In this document: one piece after another, positions 48,252-56,894 of the stretch | How the letters are laid out: each line of letters starts with the position of its first letter | How positions within the stretch are numbered: position 1 is the first letter of the stretch | Origin: Bradyrhizobium sp. | GTDB taxonomy: Bacteria > Pseudomonadota > Alphaproteobacteria > Rhizobiales > Xanthobacteraceae | Direction of reading: 5' to 3' | Length of the DNA stretch: 57,236 nucleotides | Assembly (NCBI RefSeq): GCF_027451485.1 | Contig: NZ_DAIDJE010000186.1 | Location: 1-57,236, forward strand | Translations under genes and position numbers: made by a program | Notes under the pieces: generated by a model | What the model was told of the DNA's origin: nothing | Databases searched by the model: none | The model's input: the letters and a program-made list of their open reading frames with translations, nothing else

Positions 48252-49991
48252 TCAGAGGCCGAGGCCGCGCTTGCGGCCGAAGCTCCAGTCGATGCCGCCG
48301 TCATCGCGAGCGACGCCGGAGACATGGCGGCCGAGCTGCTTTTCGAGGGAGGGCGTCCATGGCACGAGCTGGAAGCCGAGGCCGTCGTCGATCATGGCGA
48401 AGCGGCCCGAGGCAAGCGTGAAGCGCTGACGGTAAGTGCCGGCGACATACTCGCCGCTGCCGGCGCGGCTGAACGGCTGGCCGTTTTCGGCGGAAAGCTT
48501 CTCGCCGAGCGCCTCCAGCTCGCGGCGGCGCAGCGTGTCGATCAGGTTGCGGGTGAAGGTGACGCGCTGGCCCTGCCGCTCGCCGAGGCCCTGTCCGACC
48601 AGATGATCGGCACGGCGCTCCAGCGCCTGCCGCACCTCGGCGCCGAAGCCGCCCTCCGAGAGCGCAATAGGCTCGCGGGCAATATTCTGTCGGTCGAGCC
48701 AGGTCGCGCCCGACGCGGTGATCTGGCGGTCGATGTCGAGATCGGAACGGACGGCGATCGCAACGCGACGCTGCCCTTGCGCATCATCGAACCTCCGCAG
48801 CTCGACGACCGAGCCGGGCGAGCTGTCGCCGGCTGCATCGAGGTCGTGCAGTTTGATATGATGGGTGCGGCCGTCGACGCCATCGACCACGGCATAGGCC
48901 GTGCCCTTCAGCTCATCGTCGAGGCCACGGTCGACCAGCCGACCGATGATCGGCGTGTCCAGGCTCTCGGCCGCCAGCACATAGTTTGCGGAGCCGCGTT
49001 CGATGCCACGTTCCGTCAACGCCCGGTGCATCCGCTTGATGATGTCGCCGCGCTCGCCCAGCTCGCGAAGCGTCGCCTCGGCATTTTCCGACAGTGCCCA
49101 TTGGCCCGGACCGACCTGATCGGCGAGACCAAGGGTCTCGAGCTTGCGCAGCCGCCCGACCTTCAGTGCGTGATACTCGTCGGGCCGGGTGTTCAGACCG
49201 GGCGCCATGTCGATGACGCCGGTGGCGCGGCCGTCTCGGGCGAGCTGCCGATCAAGCTGTGTGAAGCGTTCGGCCTCGATCTGACGTTCCAGGCTACGCC
49301 GGATGTCGAGATCGGTGCGCGGGCCTAATTCCTGCGTGATGAGGTCACGCGCCCGATCGCGCATGCCTTCCTTGATGTAGTCGCGCGAGATGACGAGGTC
49401 TTGCCCGTCGTCGCGGACGCCGCGCACGATCAGGTGGACATGGGGATGCTCGGTGTTCCAGTGATCGACGGCCACCCAATCGAGCCGGGCGTCGAGATCC
49501 TTTTTCATCTGCGTGACGAGATCGCGGGCAAAGGATCTGAGATCGGCCATGTCGGTCGCGTCGTCGGGCGAGACGATGAACCGGAAATGGTGGCGATCGT
49601 CCTGGCATCGCTCCGCGAAGGCTTTCGGATCGACGTCGTCACCGCCGGGGCCGAACAGGTGGGCCTTCTCTCCATCACGGGTCACGCCCTCGCGACGCAG
49701 ATAGTTGAGATGGGTTGCGAGCGGCGCGGCGCGAGCGGTGTGGCGGACGACGCGCGCCTTGATGACGGCGCCCCGTGAGCGGGCGGTGAGCAGCCGGTTC
49801 GCCTGGATGCTCGCGCGCTGACCGCGCCCGAAGCGAGAGCGGTTGCCGGATACGATCCGGCCGGAACGCGAGACGCCGGCCCCGGCCTTCTTGGCCGCCG
49901 CGAGGGCCTGCGCGATGAAGGGGCGCGCAGCCTGCGCGCGCGTCGAGCGGATGCGGCCTGGCCGGATACGGAAATCGTTGTCGCCGGTCAT
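48252..49991 (-). CDS. relaxase/mobilization nuclease (VirD2-like, MOBP type)
   Basis: This relaxase of about 579 residues nicks oriT and stays linked to the transferred strand. It has the three-histidine metal motif EHPHVHLIVRG and an upstream HHFRFIVSPDD block. A C-terminal DUF3363 region, typical of Tn4371-type relaxases, follows. An Arg-rich N-terminus (RIRSTRAQAARPFI) is normal for the group. The ATG (MTGDNDF) is preferred over one six codons earlier. The oriT candidate lies just upstream. Confidence 0.93.
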   Translation of the reverse strand: MTGDNDFRIRPGRIRSTRAQAARPFIAQALAAAKKAGAGVSRSGRIVSGNRSRFGRGQRASIQANRLLTARSRGAVIKARVVRHTARAAPLATHLNYLRREGVTRDGEKAHLFGPGGDDVDPKAFAERCQDDRHHFRFIVSPDDATDMADLRSFARDLVTQMKKDLDARLDWVAVDHWNTEHPHVHLIVRGVRDDGQDLVISRDYIKEGMRDRARDLITQELGPRTDLDIRRSLERQIEAERFTQLDRQLARDGRATGVIDMAPGLNTRPDEYHALKVGRLRKLETLGLADQVGPGQWALSENAEATLRELGERGDIIKRMHRALTERGIERGSANYVLAAESLDTPIIGRLVDRGLDDELKGTAYAVVDGVDGRTHHIKLHDLDAAGDSSPGSVVELRRFDDAQGQRRVAIAVRSDLDIDRQITASGATWLDRQNIAREPIALSEGGFGAEVRQALERRADHLVGQGLGERQGQRVTFTRNLIDTLRRRELEALGEKLSAENGQPFSRAGSGEYVAGTYRQRFTLASGRFAMIDDGLGFQLVPWTPSLEKQLGRHVSGVARDDGGIDWSFGRKRGLGL

Positions 49992-50048
49992 GGCCGATGC
50001 CCCGCACATCGCGCCAAGGCACGGAAAATCATGAAAAAACGGCGAAGC

Positions 50049-50160
50049 CGCGAGGTGCGAGGAAATCCCGCACCTCGCGAAATCGCCTCATAACCTATTG
50101 AAACAACACAACCGACCGATGCCGCACCTCGCGGCCTTTTATCCTGCCATCCTTCGGTCG
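50049..50160. other. candidate origin of transfer (oriT)
   Basis: The gap between relaxase and transglycosylase genes contains an 11-mer, CGCACCTCGCG, three times. Two copies form a perfect inverted repeat (50049-50059 and 50069-50079) and a third lies at 50123-50133 inside the hairpin GCCGC-ACCTC-GCGGC. Five bases later TTATCCTGCC (50139-50148) matches the RP4/IncP nic core ATCCTG-C, with the expected cut after 50146. CGACCGA (50113) and TCGGTCG (50154) flank it. The order hairpin then nic is that of MOBP oriT sites. Confidence 0.75.
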
Positions 50161-50235
50161 TGTTGCCTGCCTCCCACCTCTGCGCCCTCTTGGACACGCT
50201 GGGGTGCGATATGTTGCGAAGGCCGTTGCGCACCG

Positions 50236-51009
50236 TCATCGCGGCTCTCCGGCTGTCGCGCGCGCCACAAACAGGCCGTTCGACTGCGGCTCAATCGCAG
50301 AGACATCGCGCACGGTGGTCGTGGCCGGCGCGCTACGGCCAAGTCGATCGGCCGACACGGAAGCGGCGGCCGCGGTGCGTTCGGACTGCACAATGAATAG
50401 TGGCGCGCGTGTCCAGGCCGATCGATCGATCTCAGCGACGACGGTCGGATTCGTGCCGCCCGAACCGTCGATGATGGGAGCGAGCAAGGCGACGTAGGCG
50501 CGCGTCTCGGCCGGCAACGAGCGGCCGGCAAGCGACTCCTCGTAGCGTCCGGGTCCGGCATTGTAGGCCGCCAGAAATCCCGGCGAGCCGTAGCGATTGT
50601 GCAGCTCGCGAAGGTACGCCGTGCCCGCGAGTATGTTGTCGCGCGGGTCGTAGGGATCGCGGCCGAGACCATGCCGAGCGCGCAAATCGGCCCAGGTCGC
50701 GGGCATGATCTGCATGAGGCCCATCGCCCCGGCCGATGATATGGCGCGGGGCTCTCCGGCGCTTTCGGCGCGCATCACCGCCCTGATCCATGCGATCGGA
50801 ACGCCGAAGCGCCGCGATGCCTCCGCGACGTGATCCGCATAAGGATCGCGCTGCGACGGTCGGGCGCTCTGCGCGTCCTGCGCCATCGTGATCGCCGGCA
50901 TGACGCTCGCGATGGAGAGGCCGGAAAGGAGAAGGAGAGCCATGCGCCGGGCGGCGCTGCGCAGCCCGGACGCACGCGGATGGCTCGTCGATTGGCGGCG
51001 AGCAATCAT
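50236..51009 (-). CDS. conjugative lytic transglycosylase (VirB1/TrbN-like)
   Basis: This 257-residue periplasmic enzyme opens peptidoglycan for the transfer apparatus. It has a signal (LSGLSIASVMPAITMAQ) and an SLT domain with catalytic Glu in MRAESAGEPRAIS. GAMGLMQIMPATW, NILAGTAYLRELHNRYG and LAAYNAGPGRY follow. It lies between the oriT region and DUF736. Confidence 0.93.
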   Translation of the reverse strand: MIARRQSTSHPRASGLRSAARRMALLLLSGLSIASVMPAITMAQDAQSARPSQRDPYADHVAEASRRFGVPIAWIRAVMRAESAGEPRAISSAGAMGLMQIMPATWADLRARHGLGRDPYDPRDNILAGTAYLRELHNRYGSPGFLAAYNAGPGRYEESLAGRSLPAETRAYVALLAPIIDGSGGTNPTVVAEIDRSAWTRAPLFIVQSERTAAAASVSADRLGRSAPATTTVRDVSAIEPQSNGLFVARATAGEPR

Positions 51010-51012
51010 CGC

Positions 51013-51360
51013 TCAATCCTTCTCGCCGCGATCGCGCGGACGCGACCAGTGCAACGACCAGGCGTTGCCGGCATCGTCGTCGCGGAACAGGTTGGCCCGG
51101 ATCGGATGCGGCAAAGCCGGATCGTCGATCAGCAGCGCGACATATTCGCCCGCACGTTCGCCGGTGCGTTTCCAACCCGCGCCGATCTCCTGGCCGTTCT
51201 CGTCGCTGCCGTCGTCGCGCGCATGAACACGGTAGTCTGGCGCGTTCTCCGCATCGGACGGGTCGGCCGGAACGACCGCGATGTCGCGGAACAGCGTCAG
51301 TGTCTCGATGCGCCCGGCGAAGCCGGATGGCCCGCACTTAAATTCTCCGATTTGCGGCAT
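51013..51360 (-). CDS. DUF736 protein
   Basis: This 115-residue protein has IGEFKCGPSGFAGRIETLTL, then a core PDYRVHARDDG and GAGWKRTGERAGEYVALLID. The end is NLFRDDDAGNAWSLHWSRP, a complete DUF736 domain. The function is unknown; it is found in ICEs and plasmids of this type. A GAGGAG site precedes the ATG. A truncated paralogue lies at 56895. Confidence 0.9.
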   Translation of the reverse strand: MPQIGEFKCGPSGFAGRIETLTLFRDIAVVPADPSDAENAPDYRVHARDDGSDENGQEIGAGWKRTGERAGEYVALLIDDPALPHPIRANLFRDDDAGNAWSLHWSRPRDRGEKD

Positions 51361-51428
51361 GACTTTCTCCTCGGCGGTGAGGTTGGGAAAACCATCGGCG
51401 GGCACCGCTCCCGTCGACGGGGAAGCGG

Positions 51429-51974
51429 TCAGCGTGTCGGTGCGCGCCATTCGAAGCGGCCGGCTCCGTCCTCGTCGGTCCACAGCGGGACCGCGCGGCC
51501 GATGATCTGGTCGGTGGAGGTCAAACCGAAGTAGCGGCCGTCGAGGCTGTCGCGGACCTGCCAGTTCATGAGGAAGACTTCGCCGGTCTGGACACGGCGG
51601 CAGCCTTGCCAGACGGGGAGATCGCGGCCGGCGCGGTCGCGTTCGAGTGCCGCCCCGACCTCGACGCCATCCACCGTGATGGTGAGGTTCGAGCGGCAAA
51701 CGGTCTGCCCCGATACGGCCAGGATGCGCTTCATCAGCGGCACGCCCTTGGGCAGATAGCCACGCTCGGCGAGGAAGGTGGCGAGCGGTTCCGGGGCATC
51801 CACGGCGACCAGATCGGTGACTTCGGACGGTGCGTCGAAGTCGATCGTGTAGAAGCCGATTGGCGCACTCGCCGATGCGTTCCAGATCAACTTGATCGGC
51901 ATTGGCGTGAGGCCGGGATAGCTGGCGCCAAGCGCCGCGAGCGTGGTCGCGAGGAGTAGTCCGGCGCGGCTCAC
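51429..51974 (-). CDS. traF: TraF-type S26 signal peptidase
   Basis: This 181-residue membrane peptidase has an N-terminal helix and the catalytic Ser in SASAPIGFY. The catalytic Lys is in PLMKRILAVSG, and a C-terminal strand FLMNWQVRDSLDGRYFG is present. In RP4, TraF cyclises the TrbC pilin. It overlaps the DUF2840 gene by four bases. Confidence 0.92.
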   Translation of the reverse strand: MSRAGLLLATTLAALGASYPGLTPMPIKLIWNASASAPIGFYTIDFDAPSEVTDLVAVDAPEPLATFLAERGYLPKGVPLMKRILAVSGQTVCRSNLTITVDGVEVGAALERDRAGRDLPVWQGCRRVQTGEVFLMNWQVRDSLDGRYFGLTSTDQIIGRAVPLWTDEDGAGRFEWRAPTR

Positions 51975-52492
51975 GGCTCGGCCCTCCGGCGAGCCAAGAA
52001 GGCGCGGTGATGATCGAGCGTGTAGCCGCGCGGCTCATGTCCGGCGGTCAATCGATTGTGGACGTGACGCCAGTGGTCGGGCGAAACCGCTTCCGGGTCG
52101 ATGCCTTGACGCTCGATGGCGTCGATCGCCTGCAGCACGCGCTCGACCTTGGGCCAGCTCTCGATCTTCAGCAGGATGTCGCCGCCCGGCCGGACAAAGG
52201 GCAGCGTCTGGTAGGCCTCGCCGCGTGCCACGGCGCGCACGATGTCGATCCGCGAGATGATCGTGCCGAAGTCGTTCGAGGCCCAGCGCACGAAGGCGAA
52301 GACCGTGCCGGGGCGGAAGGACAGGACGCGCCGCCGCCGATCGAGGATCTGTTCGTGTGCGTGCGAACCGAAGCGAATCCAGTTTTCGATCTTTTTCTCG
52401 ACCCAGGTCAGCTCGACATGGGTGAGGTTGTCGTGCGGGAGCGCGGCCGGCGACGGGCCGCCGCGCATGCGGGAGGCCGCGATGTCGGTCAT
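51971..52492 (-). CDS. DUF2840 protein
   Basis: This 173-residue protein has THVELTWVEKKIENWIRFG, FAFVRWASNDFGTIISRID and DILLKIESWPKVERVLQAID. These match the DUF2840 family that sits between par and traF genes in Tn4371-type ICEs. The function is unknown. It overlaps the neighbours at both ends by four bases. Confidence 0.88.
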   Translation of the reverse strand: MTDIAASRMRGGPSPAALPHDNLTHVELTWVEKKIENWIRFGSHAHEQILDRRRRVLSFRPGTVFAFVRWASNDFGTIISRIDIVRAVARGEAYQTLPFVRPGGDILLKIESWPKVERVLQAIDAIERQGIDPEAVSPDHWRHVHNRLTAGHEPRGYTLDHHRAFLARRRAEP

Positions 52493-52743
52493 GGTGTGTC
52501 TCCTGGGCTTGACGGGAATTCGCGCGCGAGCAGCTCGCGCAGCATCTCGGCGACGGTGACGCCGCGCTTGAACGCGATGATCTTGATGCGTCCGCGCAGT
52601 TCCGGCGTGACGTCGATGGTCAGGCGGGCGGTGAAGCTGGATGCATCACCCGGTCGATTCGAAGGTGACTCGGCCGTCTTGATCCATGTCTCGGGATCGG
52701 CCGGGCGCGATGCGAAGGTCCGCCTGCTGGATCGCTCGCTCAT
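52489..52743 (-). CDS. ribbon-helix-helix partition/regulatory protein
   Basis: This 84-residue protein has a basic N-terminus and a ribbon-helix-helix segment: ARLTIDVTPELRGRIKIIAF, then KRGVTVAEMLRELLAREF. It is translated together with parA (four-base overlap) and probably acts as the centromere-binding partner, like ParG. Confidence 0.82.
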   Translation of the reverse strand: MSERSSRRTFASRPADPETWIKTAESPSNRPGDASSFTARLTIDVTPELRGRIKIIAFKRGVTVAEMLRELLAREFPSSPGDTP

Positions 52744-53378
52744 GGCGCGATCCTCTCGATTTCGGTGACGAGCGCCGCGATCTCGCGCGCCGCGGGACCG
52801 TCGTCATCGATCTCGAAGGCGAGACGGCCCGACTGCGCAGCGTCGGCATAGATGACGCGCTGCCCGATCGCTGTGCGCAGCACTGGCGGATCGTGGTCGG
52901 CAAGCGTTTCGGCCGTCTCGCGGGCGATCACGGTGCGCGCGCCGCAGCGATTGAGAATGAAGCGGCCGCGTAGCTCCGGTCGATAGATGCGCGCCTCCGA
53001 CAGGAGCGCCAGCATCTCGGCCGATGCCCAGCCGTCGAGCGGTGAAGGCTGCACCGGGATCAGCACGAGATCGGCGGCGAGCAATGCAGATCGCATCAGC
53101 CCGGCGACACGCGGCGGCCCGTCGATGACGACATGATCGACGTCGCGCGCCAGCTCGGGCGCCTCGCGGTGCAGCGTATCGCGCGCTAGGCCGACGACGC
53201 CGAACAGGCGCGGAAGGCCGCCGCGACTACGCTGTTGCGACCAGTCGAGCGCGGAGCCCTGCGGGTCAGCGTCGAGCAGCGTGATGCGCTTACCGCGGCC
53301 AGCCCATTCGCCGGCGAGATGCAGCGCCAGCGTCGTCTTGCCGACGCCGCCCTTCTGATTGAGGAGCGCAATGATCAT
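52740..53378 (-). CDS. parA: ParA-family partition ATPase
   Basis: This 212-residue Walker-type ATPase has the deviant Walker A NQKGGVGKTTLALHL, the A' motif DADPQGSALDW and the B motif VVIDGPPR. It partitions the element or helps keep its circular form. It overlaps repA by four bases. Confidence 0.95.
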   Translation of the reverse strand: MIIALLNQKGGVGKTTLALHLAGEWAGRGKRITLLDADPQGSALDWSQQRSRGGLPRLFGVVGLARDTLHREAPELARDVDHVVIDGPPRVAGLMRSALLAADLVLIPVQPSPLDGWASAEMLALLSEARIYRPELRGRFILNRCGARTVIARETAETLADHDPPVLRTAIGQRVIYADAAQSGRLAFEIDDDGPAAREIAALVTEIERIAP

Positions 53379-54535
53379 CGCGCAGCTCCTGACCGCGGCG
53401 GAAGGGGCAGTTCGGGCGCGGGTTTTGGAGCGGCGCGCTCCGGCGCTGCGGCAGACGCAGAGGCGGGTCCGACGCTCTTCTTGGCGGCCGTGCTGAGGCT
53501 GCGGGCGGTGTCGCGGATGAGCTTTTGCACATCGCGCGCGCGCTCTTCAAAGTTAGATTCTCTGTTAGACTCTAAGTTAAGGGCGCGATTCTGGCTGTTA
53601 TTTCCGTGGGTTAGACCCTGTTTCGGTTCCTGATAGCACGAGCCTCGGGTTCCCGATGGCACGATAGTTCGGGTTCCCGATAGCACGAGGCTATCCACAG
53701 CCGGTCCACAGGCTGGGGATGGCTCGAAGGCCAGCAGAACGCGGCCACCGATCTCCGTTTCGAGAAACAGGGTGTAGCCCGGTAGAGGCTGTCGGCGGAT
53801 GATGTCGCGCAGCTCGAATGCGAAGCGCTTGAACGGCGACAGGCTGCCGGACTTCTGATGGAGGTGGCGGAAGTCGAATCGCCAGCCGCCGCGCTGGCGA
53901 CCGCCGTGCTTGCGGACCAGGCGATAGAGCCAGCGATCGAGCCCGCCCGTGAGATCGAAATACGCGCGGTCAATCGTGAGCACGAGCGCGTCGTCGAGGA
54001 CGGCGCGATAGAACCAATCTGGCACGATCAGTTCGATCCCCGCCGGCTTGCCGTCGCGATCGGTTCGCTCCTGCCATTCATTGATCCAGGAGAATCGATG
54101 TCGCCGGCCTTCGGCAGGTTGGCGGATCGACGTGGAGACGGTGGTCGATTGCAGACGATCAAGCGCCGCTTTCAGGCGCTGATAGTCGCGCAGGCTGGTG
54201 CCGCGCCCGACGAACATGAGGATTTCGTAGGGAGTCGCCGCCATCAGCCGAGAGGTGCGAAGGCCGGCGTCACGGGCCTCTACGATCTGGCTGGCGGCCC
54301 AGATGAGGATGTCGGCGTCCCAGATGGTCGCCATGCCGTGATCGGGCACGGCCTCGACCCGGATCGAAACGTTGCCTGCGGCGAAATCGATCGGGGCGAC
54401 GCGATGGGATTTGGCGAGGGAGAAAAATGGATAGGCCATGAGATCTTGCGCGTCTCGTGGCGCGAAGTCGCCGGGGAGCGCCCGGAACAGGTCGAGCTGC
54501 CCGCGCTCCGAAAGGGACTGATGCCGCGCCGCCAT
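53375..54535 (-). CDS. repA: RepA replication initiator
   Basis: This 386-residue plasmid-type initiator has a winged-helix core, from GQLDLFRALPGDFAPRD through YEILMFVGRGTSLRDYQRL to SFERFA-like SPFKRFAFELRDIIRRQ. It likely allows replication of the excised ICE. The C-terminal third is Ser/Ala/Pro-rich, and a set of iteron-like repeats is encoded inside it at 53623-53688. It forms an operon with parA. Confidence 0.9.
   Translation of the reverse strand: MAARHQSLSERGQLDLFRALPGDFAPRDAQDLMAYPFFSLAKSHRVAPIDFAAGNVSIRVEAVPDHGMATIWDADILIWAASQIVEARDAGLRTSRLMAATPYEILMFVGRGTSLRDYQRLKAALDRLQSTTVSTSIRQPAEGRRHRFSWINEWQERTDRDGKPAGIELIVPDWFYRAVLDDALVLTIDRAYFDLTGGLDRWLYRLVRKHGGRQRGGWRFDFRHLHQKSGSLSPFKRFAFELRDIIRRQPLPGYTLFLETEIGGRVLLAFEPSPACGPAVDSLVLSGTRTIVPSGTRGSCYQEPKQGLTHGNNSQNRALNLESNRESNFEERARDVQKLIRDTARSLSTAAKKSVGPASASAAAPERAAPKPAPELPLPPRSGAAR
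53623..53688. repeat. iteron-like direct repeats within repA
   Basis: There are three direct copies of a 20-bp unit. TCGGTTCCTGATAGCACGAG is at 53623, TCGGGTTCCCGATGGCACGA at 53645 and TCGGGTTCCCGATAGCACGA at 53669. Their starts are 22 and 24 bases apart, about two helical turns. This spacing and the place in repA suggest initiator binding sites. Confidence 0.7.
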
Positions 54536-54553
54536 TCGGGAAGCCGTCCGCGA

Positions 54554-54835
54554 TCAGCGTGCGTAGCGGCCGGGCTGTGGCACCGCGGGCAAGGTTTGGC
54601 GTTTGGCCGGAAGGACAGAGCCGCGCGGATCGGAGGTCGAGGTGACGGAGCCGCGATCGGCCCAGGCTTCGAGATCGTCGATGGCATAGACCACGCGCCC
54701 GCCCAGCTTCCGATAAGCGGGGCCTGTGCCGTAGGTACGGTGCTTTTCGAGAGTGCGCGCCGACAGGCTGAGAAACTCGGCGGCTTCCTTGGTGCGGAGG
54801 TAGCGCGGCGGGAGAACGGCGAGGTCTGGTCGCAT
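54554..54835 (-). CDS. helix-turn-helix DNA-binding protein (AlpA/excisionase type)
   Basis: This protein of about 93 residues has RYLRTKEAAEFLSLSARTLE and HRTYGTGPAYRKLGGRVVYA, then IDDLEAWAD, the AlpA/MerR-like HTH_17 domain. Such proteins act as excisionases or regulators of rep genes in ICEs. The ATG at MRPDLAVLPP is preferred over a start 25 codons earlier because the domain begins there. It is 18 bases ahead of repA. Confidence 0.85.
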   Translation of the reverse strand: MRPDLAVLPPRYLRTKEAAEFLSLSARTLEKHRTYGTGPAYRKLGGRVVYAIDDLEAWADRGSVTSTSDPRGSVLPAKRQTLPAVPQPGRYAR

Positions 54836-54975
54836 GGGAGGGGCCTCCGTGGGTTCGTTGGGCCTGCCGGAAAACGGCGGGTGACGAAGGCCACGATGGC
54901 GAAGCAGCACCGGCGAGATGCAGGGCGAATTCAGGGTGGCCTAAATTCGCCCACCATGAATCGCGGGCTGGGCAG

Positions 54976-55750
54976 CTAGGTTTGCCTGCGATGACGAAGA
55001 AGAGAGCGATAGCCGCCCGCGATCATCGCGCGGGCATCACGCAGCAGCGATTTGATGGCATGGCGCGCGGAGGATGCCTGCCAGTCGTCGCGATCGAGAG
55101 GGCCGAGCCGGAATATGACCTGTGCGATCTCTTGCTGGGTCGCACCGGCGCGGTAGCCATCGAAGGCTTGCAGCATCCTTCGCAATCGCACCCGCTGCTG
55201 GCGGGTCAGGCGCGTGTCCGGTGGAATGGCGCGGCCATGGAGGGCAGCGAGCAGGCGGCCGATGGATTCAATCTGGTCGAACCCATCAAGGCCGAGGGGC
55301 ACAAACGCGCCGAGAGGCTTATCCGCCGACGCGTTGGCGGCATGAACAAGCTGGACATGCTGGCCGTTGCCGAGGTCGTAGAGCAGGTTGGTCTCACCGT
55401 CAGCGGCAACGGTAACTGCGGCGTCGATCGTCGGCTGCTGTTCAGTGCTTGCGGAAATGACAGCGGGCGGCTCGCCCAGAACGATGGCGCTTGTGTCCTC
55501 GCGGGGGAGCCAGAACACCGGCGCTTCGGGCGGGGACTGCAACGGGTCCACCGCGAAATCGCAACCCCCACCGCTGCCGGATCTTGTCGGTCAGCGGGTG
55601 TGGATCAATCTTGCTATCGTTCAGTGCCTGGAAGTCCTTGTCGTAGGACTCGTTACGGCGGAGCCATTCCCACGCGAGGTCGGATGCGGTCATGTCATCA
55701 ACATGATCGTAGCCCTTGGGCGAACGCCAGCCGGATGCATCTGGTGTCAT
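54976..55750 (-). pseudogene. DUF6499-DUF2285 regulator split by a +1 frameshift
   Basis: The first 60 or so codons read MTPDASGWRSPKGYDHVDDM and continue to KIRQRWGLRF (DUF6499). The frame is then lost at an extra T in CGATTTCGCGG near 55560. In the next frame VDPLQSPPEAPVFWLP continues the same protein to a complete DUF2285 domain (TRLTRQQRVRLRRMLQAFDG...). Intact homologues are single proteins of about 250-260 residues. The shift may be a real mutation or a sequencing error. Confidence 0.85.
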
Positions 55751-55863
55751 CGCGATCCTCCCTTAGTCTTTTGAACTTGTGGGAGAGTCAGGATTCCCGG
55801 CTGGGTTGTTCTGCGGAAGTCAGGTAGACGGCAAAGGGTGATGCCGAAGCGGCATCGCGGTGA

Positions 55864-56130
55864 TCACTGTGCCGCGCGGACCAGCTCCCGATAGCCGTAT
55901 TCGGTCATCCAGTTTGCGCGCGCGAGATGCGTGTCGTGGACATGGCGGCAGCGCTGCGGCTCGCGCGCTGGGTCGAGACCGAAGAGGATCTGGACGGCCT
56001 CCCGCCAGTCGGCGCCATCACGCGCCGAGTCGAGCAGGCGCAGATAGAGCACCATATGCTCGCGATCATAGGTCGTGAGCGTTTGGCTGATCGGTGGCTC
56101 GTCCAGAAACGGCGGCATCGCGTGTCCCAT
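55864..56130 (-). CDS. small DUF2285-type protein
   Basis: This 88-residue protein has LTTYDREHMVLYLRLLDSA, ADWREAVQILFGLDP and HLARANWMTEYGYREL, which match DUF2285-like small proteins of Tn4371-type ICEs. The function is unknown but is probably DNA-related regulation. The ATG (MGHAMPP) or the internal one four codons on may be used. Confidence 0.8.
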   Translation of the reverse strand: MGHAMPPFLDEPPISQTLTTYDREHMVLYLRLLDSARDGADWREAVQILFGLDPAREPQRCRHVHDTHLARANWMTEYGYRELVRAAQ

Positions 56131-56231
56131 GAGGCGACTATATTCGCATGGTAAGCATTCGTTAACACATGCGCTTGGTTATCTTGTGACAAAGGGAGAT
56201 GGACGATGCCCGCGACCTGACAGAAGGGTCG

Positions 56232-56486
56232 CTAGCGTTTTGCCGGTCGATCATCCCGCTCATGGAGCAACAGCACCCCTTCGCCCTTATCGGTGGAGAG
56301 CAGGACGATGCCGGCCGCCTCGAATGCCCTGCGGACCTGATCGCGCGTCGATTCGTACACCTCCAACCCATTCTCGGATTCGAGGCGCTTGAGCGCGGTC
56401 AGCGATGTGCGAGCCTTGTCAGCGAGCGTCTCCTGCGTCCACCCCAGCAACGCGCGCGCGGCCCGTGATTGTCGGGCGGTGATCAT
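56232..56486 (-). CDS. XRE-family helix-turn-helix regulator
   Basis: This 84-residue regulator has the helix-turn-helix SRAARALLGWTQETLADKAR, then SLTALKRLESENG. A near-perfect GGGAGGTGAT ribosome site lies before the ATG. The start codon and this site are covered by a 20-bp palindrome (56478-56497), suggesting autorepression. It may be the switch regulator of the ICE. Confidence 0.85.
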   Translation of the reverse strand: MITARQSRAARALLGWTQETLADKARTSLTALKRLESENGLEVYESTRDQVRRAFEAAGIVLLSTDKGEGVLLLHERDDRPAKR

Positions 56487-56497
56487 GCATGATCACC
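56478..56497. promoter_or_regulatory. 20-bp palindrome over the start of the XRE gene
   Basis: GGTGATCATGCATGATCACC is a perfect palindrome containing the ATG and part of the Shine-Dalgarno sequence of the XRE gene. It is a probable operator or RNA hairpin controlling translation. Confidence 0.65.
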
Positions 56498-56894
56498 TCC
56501 CACCGACGCTAACGCACTTGCCAGAACTACGGCTATATTAGTCGTTCTTGGCTCTGTACGCGAGGGAAATCGATGCTGTGCAGCGTTTCGCACCTCGCCT
56601 CAGGGGGCGACTGATTCGGTCGCCCCCTGGTCCGCCGGCTACGACATGATCGTCGTGCGCTAGTCTGCGGCTTTGCCGGTGTTGAAGCGACGAGGCAGGG
56701 TCGTAAAGAAGCGTAGACCCCGATGTGCGGCGGGCCTTGTGGGCCATCACCAAAGACGTGCTCGGGGCGTTCTCCGAATGGGCGCCCCTTTGCGGTTGCA
56801 GGGGCCTCACGAGCGGCGGTGTCTTGCTGTTGCTCGCCGTCCACATGCAGAAGGCCCCGCCCGGTTCGACCGGGCGGAGCCTGGCCCGGGGGGA
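56498..56894. other. gene-poor stretch with two strong hairpins
   Basis: No gene was recognised in these roughly 400 bases. CAGGGGGCGAC-N7-GTCGCCCCCTG (56601-56629) and CCGCCCGG-TTCGA-CCGGGCGG (56857-56877) are perfect stems. The second lies just after the end of the DUF736 remnant on its transcribed strand and may be a terminator, though no U tract follows. Confidence 0.55.

Noticed and set aside
50030..50040. ATGAAAAAAC (reverse GTTTTTTCAT) near the relaxase start as attachment core
   Set aside because: It lies inside the transfer region next to the oriT candidate, not at an element edge.
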